Shown: piece after piece, positions 25,739-33,858 of the stretch | Position numbering within the stretch: position 1 is the first letter of the stretch | Layout: every line of letters starts with the position of its first letter | NCBI GenBank assembly: GCA_026706075.1 | Contig: JAPOZM010000087.1 | Span: 1-64,000, forward strand | Origin: Gemmatimonadaceae bacterium | GTDB taxonomy: Bacteria; Latescibacterota; UBA2968; UBA8231 | Length of the DNA: 64,000 nt | Direction: 5' to 3' | The notes under the pieces: model-generated | Database searches by the model: none | What the model saw: the letters and a program-made list of their open reading frames with translations, nothing else | What the model was told of the DNA's origin: nothing | Program-made: the position numbers and the translations under genes

Positions 25739-26251
25739 ATGCGAATCCCCTCGACCCTTCCGACCGCCCTCGCCGCCGCCTTCGCCGCGACGGCCCTGAT
25801 CGCCGGCTGCGGCTCCGAGCCGGTGGAGGACCCGCCCGCCGCCGAGGCACCGGCCGCCGACGCGTATGACCCCGGCCGCTTCGACGAGCGTCCCGCCGGC
25901 GTGGTCCGCGCCTACCTGCAGGCCCAGGACGCCCTCGCCCACGACCGCTTCGAGGAGGCCGCCGCCGCCCTGACGGCCCTGGCCGTGCACGCCACCGACG
26001 ACCTGCGCCCCCTGGCCGAGTCGGCGGCGCAGGCCGCGGACCTCGCCGGCGCCCGCCTCGCCTTCCGGGACCTGTCGGCGAAGCTGATCGAGTCGCCCCT
26101 GCCCGAGGGGCTGGGCGTGGCCTTCTGCCCCATGGCCTTCGACAACGAAGGCGGACGCTGGATCCAGGCGGAGGGCGAGATCATGAACCCCTACTACGGT
26201 GCCGCCATGCTCCGCTGCGGCGTCTTCGAGGGCCCCGACGAAAGCGGCTGA
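25739..26251 (+). CDS. lipoprotein with DUF3347-like domain
   Basis: 170 residues from ATG 25739, behind GAAGGA. The signal peptide ends in a lipobox (ALIAGC), followed by a Glu/Pro/Ala linker and a helical domain ('VVRAYLQAQDALAHDRFEEAAAAL'). The C-terminus reads 'VAFCPMAFDNEGGRWIQAEGEIMNPYYGAAMLRCG'-like (shown in part), which has the Cys-Pro-Met and MLxCG pattern of DUF3347. That domain is often fused to metal-efflux adaptor proteins, so copper or metal binding through Cys/Met is possible. It sits inside a catabolic operon, where its role is unclear. Confidence 0.82.
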   Translation: MRIPSTLPTALAAAFAATALIAGCGSEPVEDPPAAEAPAADAYDPGRFDERPAGVVRAYLQAQDALAHDRFEEAAAALTALAVHATDDLRPLAESAAQAADLAGARLAFRDLSAKLIESPLPEGLGVAFCPMAFDNEGGRWIQAEGEIMNPYYGAAMLRCGVFEGPDESG

Positions 26252-26255
26252 GCCC

Positions 26256-27098
26256 GTGCGCATCGCCTACGGCACCTACGCCACGCCGGACATGCCCCTC
26301 GAAGAGGCGGCGACGCTGCTGGCGGAGATCGGCTACGACGGCGTGGAGGTCTGCGTCAGCCCCCGGCACGCCGCCTCCATGCCGGAGGAGATGGACGCCG
26401 CCCGGCGCCTGCGGCTGCGCGGCCTGCTCCAGCGGCTGGGCCTCGGCATCCCGGCGGTGTTCACCGCCGGCCACCTGCTGGCCGAGGACGAGGACGGCCA
26501 CCGCCGCACGCAGGAGCACGTGAGGCGCTGCGCCGGGCTCGCCCGGGATCTGGGCGCGGAGAGCCCCGTGGTGGCCCTCGGCATCGGCGGCCGGAGCGAC
26601 CAGTGGGAAGATGTCAAGGGCCGCATCGTCGATCAGCTCGGGGACTACGGGCGGCTGGCGCGGGAAGAGGGGTTCCTGGTCGCCGCCGAGGCCCACTGCG
26701 GCGCCGCCGTGGACCGCTCGGAGCGCGCCCTGTGGGCACTCGGGAGCGTCGGCAGTCCGGCGGTGCGCCTGCACTTCGACATCGTCCACTTCTACCTGGC
26801 CGGCGAGGACGAGACCGGGGCCGTGGAGCGCCTGCTGCCGATCACCGGCCACACCCACGTCACCGACGCCCGCCGCCATGCAGACGGCGGCTTCGACCTG
26901 CTCCTGCTCGGGCAGGGGGACCTCGACGCCGCCGCCTACGTGAAGGCCATGGCCGCGGGGGGCTGGGAGAGCTTCCTCACCCTGGAGGTGAGCGGCCGCA
27001 TCTGGGGCCGCGACGACTACGACGCGGCGACGGCGGCCCGGATCAGCTACGACTCGATGACCCGGGCTTTCGCGGAGGCCGGCGTCGAGCGGGGATGA
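26256..27098 (+). CDS. sugar phosphate isomerase/epimerase family protein
   Basis: 280-residue TIM-barrel protein starting at GTG 26256, five bases after the lipoprotein stop. Likely metal site residues occur in 'VAAEAHCGAAVDRSE' (Glu, His), 'VRLHFDIVHFYLAGED' (Asp, His), 'ITGHTHVTDAR' and the late Glu in 'FLTLEVSGRIWGRDD'. It probably isomerises a sugar or sugar-acid intermediate of the pathway encoded by this operon. Its last bases overlap the DUF6807 start (ATGA). Confidence 0.87.
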   Translation: MRIAYGTYATPDMPLEEAATLLAEIGYDGVEVCVSPRHAASMPEEMDAARRLRLRGLLQRLGLGIPAVFTAGHLLAEDEDGHRRTQEHVRRCAGLARDLGAESPVVALGIGGRSDQWEDVKGRIVDQLGDYGRLAREEGFLVAAEAHCGAAVDRSERALWALGSVGSPAVRLHFDIVHFYLAGEDETGAVERLLPITGHTHVTDARRHADGGFDLLLLGQGDLDAAAYVKAMAAGGWESFLTLEVSGRIWGRDDYDAATAARISYDSMTRAFAEAGVERG

Positions 27099-28024
27099 GC
27101 CTCTTCTCGGTCGGCGAAGAGGCGGTGGCCCTGCCTTCCGGCGCCTCCGCCCTCAGCCGCCGCACCGACGTCCGCTTCCGGGGCAGGCACCTCTTCTCCC
27201 TGAGCCAGGGCCCCTTCCGCGCCTACCTCTTTCCCGTGTACACCCCCTCCGGCGTGCCCGTCACTTCCGAGAGCCCCGTCGACCACCCCCACCACAACTC
27301 TTTGTGGATCGCCGCTGACCGCGTCGTGGCGGATCTGCCCTTCGCCGGCGGCGAGGACGAGCCGGGGACCTACAACTTCTACGTGAACGACACCTTCCAG
27401 GGGCGGGCCCCGGGGCGCATCGAGGCCGTCGGCCTGGAACACGAGGAGCGCGGCGAGGGGCGCCTGCGGCTCACCCAGCGGCTGCGGTGGCGCGGACCCC
27501 GCGAGTGGGGGGCGCCCGAGGGACGGGTGCTGGCCGCCGAGGAGCGTGTCCTCGACGTGCGCCCCCTCGACGGGGCCAACGTCCTCGACCTGCGCTCGCG
27601 CCTGAGCCCCACCGAGTGGAACCTGGAGATCGGCCCCACCCGCCACGCCTGGTTCGGGGTGCGCCTGGCCGAGGGCCTGCGCCCGAGCCACGGAGGGCAG
27701 GTGACGGACGCGGAGGGCCGCCGGGGCCCCGGTCCCGTCAGCGGGACCGTCTCCGACTGGGTGGACTGCTCCGGTCCGGCCGGCGGGGGACGGACCGCCG
27801 GCGTGGCCCTCATGCCCCACCGGGACACGGCGGGCCACCCCTGGTACGTCACCGACTGGGGCACGATGACGGTGAACCCCTGCGCCGGCGCGGCCGTGGT
27901 GGCTAAGCACGGCTCAGCATTCGCATCCGGCCTGCGCCTGGTCGTCCACGACGGCGCCGCGGAGGCCGCCGACCTGCCGGGACACCACCGGCGAATCAAG
28001 GAGGAGGTGGAGGAAGATGACTGA
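27095..28024 (+). CDS. DUF6807 (PmoA-like) family protein
   Basis: 309 residues, no signal peptide. The N-terminal 'FRAYLFPVYTPSGVPVTSESPVDHPHHNSLWIAADRV' region (quoted in part) contains the DHPHH motif characteristic of the family. 'TRHAWFGVRLAEGLRP' and 'NPWYVTDWGTMTVNP'-type segments follow. The fold is a galactose-mutarotase-like beta-sandwich. Family members accompany carbohydrate utilisation genes, but the reaction is not established. It is coupled to the isomerase upstream (ATGA) and overlaps the FAH gene by eight bases. Confidence 0.85.
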   Translation: MSLFSVGEEAVALPSGASALSRRTDVRFRGRHLFSLSQGPFRAYLFPVYTPSGVPVTSESPVDHPHHNSLWIAADRVVADLPFAGGEDEPGTYNFYVNDTFQGRAPGRIEAVGLEHEERGEGRLRLTQRLRWRGPREWGAPEGRVLAAEERVLDVRPLDGANVLDLRSRLSPTEWNLEIGPTRHAWFGVRLAEGLRPSHGGQVTDAEGRRGPGPVSGTVSDWVDCSGPAGGGRTAGVALMPHRDTAGHPWYVTDWGTMTVNPCAGAAVVAKHGSAFASGLRLVVHDGAAEAADLPGHHRRIKEEVEEDD

Positions 28025-28802
28025 GCGGATCGCCCGCTTCGAGCACGACGGCCGCGAGGGCTACGGCGCCCTCTCCGGCGACGACACCCTGGACCTGCTG
28101 GAAGATCCCGGCTACGACGGACCGCGACGCACGGGCGAACAGGTCGCCCTCGCCGACGTTTGCCTGCTGGCGCCGGTGGCGGACCCGCGCCTCATCGGCG
28201 TCGGCCTCAACTACGCCGAGCACGCCGCCGAGAGCGGCCTCCCGGCGCCCGACCAGCCGATGCTCTTCCACCTGCCGACGACGGCGGTCTGCAGCCCCGG
28301 CGACGACATCGTCTACCCGAGGCAGGGGAGCGTCGTCCACTACGAGGGCGAGCTGGCCGTCGTCATCGGCACCCCCGCCCGGCGCGTCTCCGCCGAGCGG
28401 GCCCTCGACCACGTCTTCGGCTACACCATCGGCAACGACGTGAGCGAGCGCGTCATCCAGAAGGCGGAGATGGCCAACGGCTGCCTGCTCATCAGCAAGG
28501 GCTTCGACACCTTCAAGCCCCTCGGCCCCTGGATCGCCACCGGCCTCGACCCCTCGGACCTGCAGCTGACGACGCGCCTCAACGGGCGGGTCGTGCAGTC
28601 GACGTCGACGGCGGACCTCATCTTCACGGTGGGCGAGCTGATCGAGTACATCAGCGCCGCCGTCACCCTGCTGCCCGGCGACGTGATCATGACCGGCACC
28701 CCATCCGGCGTCGGCGAGGTGCAGCCCGGCGACGTGGTGGAGATCGAGATCGAGGGAATCGGCGTGCTGCGGAACCCGGTGGCGGCGGAAGAGACCGCCT
28801 GA
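28017..28802 (+). CDS. fumarylacetoacetate hydrolase family protein
   Basis: 261 residues with the FAH catalytic domain. 'RLIGVGLNYAEHAAESG' is the substrate-binding start; 'VVHYEGELAVVIG' carries the metal Glu residues. 'GYTIGNDVSERVIQK', 'SKGFDTFKPLGPWI' and 'VTLLPGDVIMTGTPSGVGEVQPGD' are all standard. Typical reactions are hydrolysis, decarboxylation or dehydration of 2-keto-3-deoxy sugar acids or acylpyruvates. As the last gene of the PhyH operon it may process the final keto-acid product. Confidence 0.9.
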   Translation: MTERIARFEHDGREGYGALSGDDTLDLLEDPGYDGPRRTGEQVALADVCLLAPVADPRLIGVGLNYAEHAAESGLPAPDQPMLFHLPTTAVCSPGDDIVYPRQGSVVHYEGELAVVIGTPARRVSAERALDHVFGYTIGNDVSERVIQKAEMANGCLLISKGFDTFKPLGPWIATGLDPSDLQLTTRLNGRVVQSTSTADLIFTVGELIEYISAAVTLLPGDVIMTGTPSGVGEVQPGDVVEIEIEGIGVLRNPVAAEETA

Positions 28803-28937
28803 TCCCCTGCCGGCCTCGGGGAGAATTCAACACCACGAATCGCGGAACGTCCTTACACTTGTCGTGTACTTTCGCGACAGGTCGAGCATTCAGGACGCGC
28901 CGGCAGCACCCGGCGTGGACGAACAGGAGGACAGGTG

Positions 28938-31900
28938 ATGGACCGCATGAAGAGGGCCGACACTCAGCGCACGCGTATCACGGGCACATTGCTCCTTGCG
29001 GCCTGGATGGCCGCCGGGCCGGCGGCCGCCGCCGGGCCGCAGCTCGAGGGCCGGGTGCGGCTGCCCTCCGGCGAACCCGCCGCGGGGGCGCAGGTGCGGC
29101 TCTTCGATCTGACCGATCTGAGAGCCGCTCCCCTGGCGGCGGCCACGGATGCGTCCGGCCGTTTCCGGCTGTCTCTGCAGGCCTCGCCCACGGCGCTTTC
29201 CGTACCAGACCACTACGGCCTGGGGGCGAACTTTCCCAATCCCTTCAACCCTTCCACGGTCATCCCCTACCAGGTGCCGGCTTCGACCCATGTGAGGCTG
29301 GAGGTCTTCAACGTCCTCGGACAGCAGGTGGCGACGCTGGTCGACGCGGTGCGGCCCCCCGGCTACCACACGGTCCGCTGGGACGCCACCGATGCCGCCG
29401 GGCGCGCCGTGGCCGCCGGGGTCTATCTCTACCGCATGCAGGGCGGCGGTGTCAGCCTGACGGAGCGCATGGTGCTGGTCGACGGACAGGCGGGCATTCC
29501 TTCCGCCTCGGCCGAGCAGAGCGCCCTCGCGGGGGGAGAGGGGTCGCCGGTCTACGGCCTGACCGTCTCCGGCCCCGGACTGGTCCCCCACGTCGACCCC
29601 GCCTTTGCGGTGTCGCACGCCGCGGGTCCGGTCGAGCTGGTGGTGCAAGCCTCGAGGCAGGCCCCGGGCGCCAGGGCCGCCACGACGGAGACCAGGGGAC
29701 TGCTGGGCGACGTGGACAACAACCGCCGCGTCGACCTCGCCGACGCCCTGCTCGTGCTTGTGTACAGCAGCGACCCATCGACGGTGATGCCCAACGACGG
29801 CGACGTCTCCCTGGGCGACGTCAACGGGGACGGCAGGGTCGACCTCGCCGACGCCTGGCTGATCGCCACCTACAGCATCGACCCGACGGACCCGCGGCTG
29901 CCGCCCGGGATCGGTGGCTTGGTGGGCTCCGCGACGGCCAGCGGACTGTTGAAGATCTACTGGACGGATCGGGGCACCGACAAGATCCAGCGCGCCAACC
30001 TCGACGGCTCCGAGGTCGAGGACGTGGTCACCGGGCTGACCGATCCCGCCGGACTGGTGGTGGACGCGGCCGGGGGCAAGATCTACTGGACGGACTGGGG
30101 CACCGACAAGATCCAGCGCGCCAACCTCGACGGCTCCCAGGTCGAAGACGTGCTCACCGAGTTGGGCGATCCCTATGCGCTGGCCCTGGACGCGGGCGGG
30201 GGCAGGATCTACTGGACCGAGTGGGACCCGGACAAGATCCGGCGCGCCAACCTCGACGGGTCCCAGGTCGAGGATCTGGTCACCGGGTTGACCGATCCCG
30301 CCGGACTCGCACTCGACCTGGCCGGAGAGAGGATCTACTGGACGGACTGGGGCTCCGACAAGATCCAGCGCTCCAAGCTGAACGGCTCACAGGTCGAGGA
30401 CCTGGTCACCGAGCTGACCGATCCCGCCGGACTCGCGCTCGACCTGGGCGAGGGCAAGATCTACTGGACGGACTGGGGCTCCGACAAGATCCAGCGCGCC
30501 AATCTGGACGGCTCCCAGGTCGAGGATCTGGTCACCGAGGTGGCCTCTCCGTGGAGCCTGGCCCTGGACGTGGCCGGGAGGAAGGTGTACTGGTCCGATG
30601 ACGGTACCGACAAGATCCAGCGCGCCAACCTCGACGGCTCCCAGGTCGAGGACCTCGTCGACCAGGGCCTCGACGCTCCGCGCGGGATCGCCCTGGGCGG
30701 AACCCGGGCCAGGATGTACTGGGCGGACTGGACGACGAACAAGATTCAACGCGGGCATCTCGACGGCTCCGGCGTCGAAGACCTGGTCGACACCGCCCTG
30801 GTCAGCCCCTACGGCATGGCGGTGGACAAGGCCGGGGGCAAGGTGTACTGGACCGACTTCGGAACCGACAGGATCCAGCGTGCCAATCTGGATGGCTCCG
30901 AGGTCGAGGACCTGATCACCGAGGGACTGACCTTCCCCGGAGGCATCGCCCTGGATGTCGCCCGCGGTCAGATGTACTGGACCGACCGGGGGAGCGACAA
31001 GATCCAACGGGCCCAGTTCGACGGCTCCGAGGTGGAAGACCTGATCACCTCCGGCTTGCGCTCCCCCGACGGCCTGGCCCTGGACGTGGCCGGCGGCAAG
31101 ATGTACTGGAGCGACTTCGGCACCGACCGGATCCAGCGAGCCAACCTCGACGGCTCCGGGATCGAGGATCTCGTCACCGGGCTGACCAGTCCGGCGGGGC
31201 TGGCCCTGGACGTGGCCGGCGGCAAGATGTACTGGAGCGACTTCGGCACCGACCGGATCCAGCGAGCCAACCTCGACGGCTCCGAGGTCGAAGACCTCGT
31301 CACCACGGGACTGCGCATGCCTCGGGGGGTGGCGGTGGACGGCGCGGAGAGCAAGATCTACTGGGCGGATCCGGTCACCGACAAGATCCAGCGCGCCAAC
31401 CTCGACGGCTCCCAGGTCGAAGACCTCGTCACCGACCTGGAGGGGCCCGTCTGGATTGCCCTCGACAGGCCCGCCGCCCTGGCCGATCACGGCGACACCC
31501 GCTCGTCGGCGACGCTGGTGGCTCCGGGCAGCGCGACACAGGGCGAGTTGGAACCCAATGATGTCGACTACTTCCGCCTCGAGGTCAGCCGGGTGGGGAT
31601 CCTGACCGCCTGGGCCACGGGCGATCAGGACACCCACGGCTCCATCGAGGACAGCACGGGCACCGTCGTCGCGAGCAACGACGACTCGGGAGGAGGTCCC
31701 AACTTCCGCGTGACCGCTGTCGTGGATTCGGGCACCTACTACATCCGTGTCCGGGGCTTCGCCAATGCCGAGACCGGTCCCTACACCCTGCATGTGGCTA
31801 CGGACCCGCACGGCGACAGCCGGGATGAGGCGACTCCCGTATCGGTGGGAAGCTCGACTCTGGGCGCCCTGGAACCTGGTGACGTCGACTACTTCCGGAT

Positions 31901-32123
31901 CGACCTCGACTCGGCGTACACCGTGGTCGCCTCTACGGCCGGCGACCTCGACACCTTCGGCTACATCGTGGATAGTGCAGGCACGGTCCTGGCCAGAAAC
32001 GACGATGCCGGAGAGGGGTCGAACTTCCGCGTGAGGGCCTCCCTTCAGGCCGGAACCTACTACATCCGGGTCGAAGGCCTGAATCAGGACGAAACCGGCC
32101 CCTATACCCTGCATGTGAGGTAG
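28938..32123 (+). CDS. large exported protein with internal FlgD-like domain, dockerin-like repeats, 12 YWTD repeats and two PPC domains
   Basis: 1061 residues from ATG 28938 behind AGGAGGA. The order is: signal peptide (about 1-34); a carboxypeptidase-regulatory-like beta domain; a FlgD-like domain (about 94-175, 'FPNPFNPSTVIPYQV'), usually C-terminal but here internal; two dockerin/EF-type calcium loops (about 257-315, 'DVDNNRRVDLADALL', 'DVNGDGRVDLADAWL'); twelve YWTD/LDLR-B repeats (339-844), enough for two six-bladed propellers; and two pre-peptidase C-terminal (PPC) domains ('DVDYFRLEV', 'DVDYFRIDL'). A surface adhesion or recognition role is likely; no catalytic domain is seen. Confidence 0.88.
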   Translation: MDRMKRADTQRTRITGTLLLAAWMAAGPAAAAGPQLEGRVRLPSGEPAAGAQVRLFDLTDLRAAPLAAATDASGRFRLSLQASPTALSVPDHYGLGANFPNPFNPSTVIPYQVPASTHVRLEVFNVLGQQVATLVDAVRPPGYHTVRWDATDAAGRAVAAGVYLYRMQGGGVSLTERMVLVDGQAGIPSASAEQSALAGGEGSPVYGLTVSGPGLVPHVDPAFAVSHAAGPVELVVQASRQAPGARAATTETRGLLGDVDNNRRVDLADALLVLVYSSDPSTVMPNDGDVSLGDVNGDGRVDLADAWLIATYSIDPTDPRLPPGIGGLVGSATASGLLKIYWTDRGTDKIQRANLDGSEVEDVVTGLTDPAGLVVDAAGGKIYWTDWGTDKIQRANLDGSQVEDVLTELGDPYALALDAGGGRIYWTEWDPDKIRRANLDGSQVEDLVTGLTDPAGLALDLAGERIYWTDWGSDKIQRSKLNGSQVEDLVTELTDPAGLALDLGEGKIYWTDWGSDKIQRANLDGSQVEDLVTEVASPWSLALDVAGRKVYWSDDGTDKIQRANLDGSQVEDLVDQGLDAPRGIALGGTRARMYWADWTTNKIQRGHLDGSGVEDLVDTALVSPYGMAVDKAGGKVYWTDFGTDRIQRANLDGSEVEDLITEGLTFPGGIALDVARGQMYWTDRGSDKIQRAQFDGSEVEDLITSGLRSPDGLALDVAGGKMYWSDFGTDRIQRANLDGSGIEDLVTGLTSPAGLALDVAGGKMYWSDFGTDRIQRANLDGSEVEDLVTTGLRMPRGVAVDGAESKIYWADPVTDKIQRANLDGSQVEDLVTDLEGPVWIALDRPAALADHGDTRSSATLVAPGSATQGELEPNDVDYFRLEVSRVGILTAWATGDQDTHGSIEDSTGTVVASNDDSGGGPNFRVTAVVDSGTYYIRVRGFANAETGPYTLHVATDPHGDSRDEATPVSVGSSTLGALEPGDVDYFRIDLDSAYTVVASTAGDLDTFGYIVDSAGTVLARNDDAGEGSNFRVRASLQAGTYYIRVEGLNQDETGPYTLHVR
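29952..31469 (+). repeat. 12 tandem YWTD-encoding repeats (126-129 bp)
   Basis: Twelve units of 42-43 codons with consensus kIYWtDwGtDKIQRANLDGS. Units 10 and 11 (31101-31300) are almost identical at DNA level, as are parts of units 1-5, pointing to recent duplication or gene conversion. Confidence 0.85.
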
Positions 32124-32130
32124 AGGGGCC

Positions 32131-32901
32131 TCAGGAGCCGGCCACCTCGGCCACCACCGGGGCGTGGTCGGAGGGCTTGGTCCACCTCCGGGGCTCCCGG
32201 TCGATGCGGCAGGCGATGCAGGTGGCGCGCAGGGCCTCCGAGAGGAGGATGTGGTCGATGCGGAGGCCCCGGTTGCGGCGGAAGGCTCCCATGCGGTAGT
32301 CCCACCAGGAGTAGGTCCCCTCCTCCTGCGGGAAGAGCCGGAAGGCGTCGCTGAGACCGGCCGCCAGCAGCCGCGTGAAGGCCTCGCGCTCGGCGTTGGA
32401 GAACAGCACCGAGTCGGCCCACAAAGCGGAATCATGCACGTCCCGGTCCTCGGGGGCGACGTTGAAGTCGCCCACCACCACCAGGCGATCGTGGCGGCGC
32501 AGCTCCTCCTCCACGTACTCCCGGCAGCGGCCCAGCCACTCCAGCTTGTAGGCGTACTTGTCGGAGCCCACGCTCTGGCCGTTGGGCACGTACAGGTTCA
32601 GGAAGCGAAGCCCCCCCACCGTGGCCCCGAGCACCCGCCGCTGCGGATCGTCCATGCCGGGCAGGTCGGTCACCACGTCGGCCGCGGGCTCTCGGCTCAG
32701 GAGGGCGACGCCGTTGTAGGCCTTCTGGCCGCTGATGGCGGCGTGGTACCCGGCCTCCTCCAGCTCCGCCGAGGGAAAGACCTCGTCCACGACCTTGGTC
32801 TCCTGCAGGCCCATCAGGTCCGGCGCCTCGGCCTCCAGCCACTGGAGCAGCTGGGGCAGGCGCACCTTGATGGAGTTCACGTTCCAGGTGGCGATCTTCA
32901 C
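32131..32901 (-). CDS. xthA: exodeoxyribonuclease III
   Basis: 256 residues of the EEP (exonuclease-endonuclease-phosphatase) family. 'KIATWNVNSIKVRLPQLLQWL', 'LMGLQETKV' (metal Glu), 'FLNLYVPNGQSVGSDKYAYK', 'VVGDFNVAPEDRDV', 'RIDHILLSE' and 'KPSDHAPVVAEV' are all canonical for XthA, an AP endonuclease/3'-exonuclease of base-excision repair. GTG 32901 follows AGGAGG and overlaps the ribokinase stop (GTGA), so it is coupled to the kinase. It converges on the YWTD-protein gene with a 7-base gap. Confidence 0.95.
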   Translation of the reverse strand: MKIATWNVNSIKVRLPQLLQWLEAEAPDLMGLQETKVVDEVFPSAELEEAGYHAAISGQKAYNGVALLSREPAADVVTDLPGMDDPQRRVLGATVGGLRFLNLYVPNGQSVGSDKYAYKLEWLGRCREYVEEELRRHDRLVVVGDFNVAPEDRDVHDSALWADSVLFSNAEREAFTRLLAAGLSDAFRLFPQEEGTYSWWDYRMGAFRRNRGLRIDHILLSEALRATCIACRIDREPRRWTKPSDHAPVVAEVAGS

Positions 32902-33824
32902 AGGGCCTCCTCGACCTCGGTTCGCGCCGGCATGGAGTCCTGCACGCCGGGCCGGGTCACGGCCAGGGCTCCGCCGGCGCAAGCGAAAGTGACGGCGTCG
33001 CGCAGGCTCCGGCCCTCGGCCAGGGCCACCGCGAGAGCGCCGTGGAAGGCGTCTCCCGCGGAGGTGGTGTCCACGGCTTCGACGGCGAAGGGCGGGACGA
33101 ACCCCTCCTCATCGGCGGTCCGGTAGCAGGCACCCAGCTCCGCCATCTTGATCACCGCGGCCGGAGCCCCCCGCTCCATCAGCAGACCCGCGGCCCGGGA
33201 GGCGGACTCCACGTCGTCGACGGCGACGCCCACCAGGTGCTCCGCCTCCGTCTGGTTCGGCGCGATGATGTCGAAGGCCGCGAAGGCCTCCGCCGGTATG
33301 TCGGCCGCCGGCGCCGGGTCGAGGATGACCCGGACCCCCCGGTCCCTGGCCGCTCTCGCCGCCCTCACCGACACATCGAAGGGGATCTCCATCTGCAGCA
33401 GCAGCACGTCGGTCTCGGGGAGGGCGGCCTCCACGGCCCGCAACTGCTCCTCACCGCAGCGCAGGTTGGCCCCGTACGTCGCCAGGACCCGGTTCTGGCC
33501 GCGGCCGTCAACGAGGATGACGCCCACCCCGGAAGCCGCTTCCCCATCGACAGCGACGTCCGCGGTGTCGACCCCGTGGGAGCGCAGGGACTCGAGGAGG
33601 GCGGGGCCGAAGAGGTCGCCGCCGACGCGCCCCACCATGCGGACGCGCGCACCCAGCCGCGACGCGGCCACCGCCTGGGTCGCCCCCTTGCCGCCGGGGG
33701 AGCTGTAGAAGCGCTCGCCGCGCAGGGTCTGCCCCGGGGCCGGAAGAGCTTCGGCGCGGGTGATCAGGCCCATGTTGATGCCGCCGAGGACCAGGACCCG
33801 CGGCGGGGCGGTCGGGGCGGTCAC
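32898..33824 (-). CDS. rbsK: PfkB-family sugar kinase (ribokinase-like)
   Basis: 308 residues from GTG 33824. 'VLVLGGINMGLITRAEALPAPGQTL' and 'SPGGKGATQAVAASRLGARVRMVG' form the ribokinase N-terminus. 'DPAPAADIP', 'PNQTEAEHLVG' and the C-terminal ATP/catalytic motif 'DTTSAGDAFHGAL' (catalytic Asp in AGD) complete it. It phosphorylates ribose or a related sugar or nucleoside. The 'INMG' at the position of 'SINxD' is slightly unusual, so substrate preference may differ. It is coupled to exonuclease III by a four-base overlap. Confidence 0.88.
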   Translation of the reverse strand: MTAPTAPPRVLVLGGINMGLITRAEALPAPGQTLRGERFYSSPGGKGATQAVAASRLGARVRMVGRVGGDLFGPALLESLRSHGVDTADVAVDGEAASGVGVILVDGRGQNRVLATYGANLRCGEEQLRAVEAALPETDVLLLQMEIPFDVSVRAARAARDRGVRVILDPAPAADIPAEAFAAFDIIAPNQTEAEHLVGVAVDDVESASRAAGLLMERGAPAAVIKMAELGACYRTADEEGFVPPFAVEAVDTTSAGDAFHGALAVALAEGRSLRDAVTFACAGGALAVTRPGVQDSMPARTEVEEAL

Positions 33825-33858
33825 CGGAAGTGTCCCGGGAAGGAGTCGCGCCGCAGGC

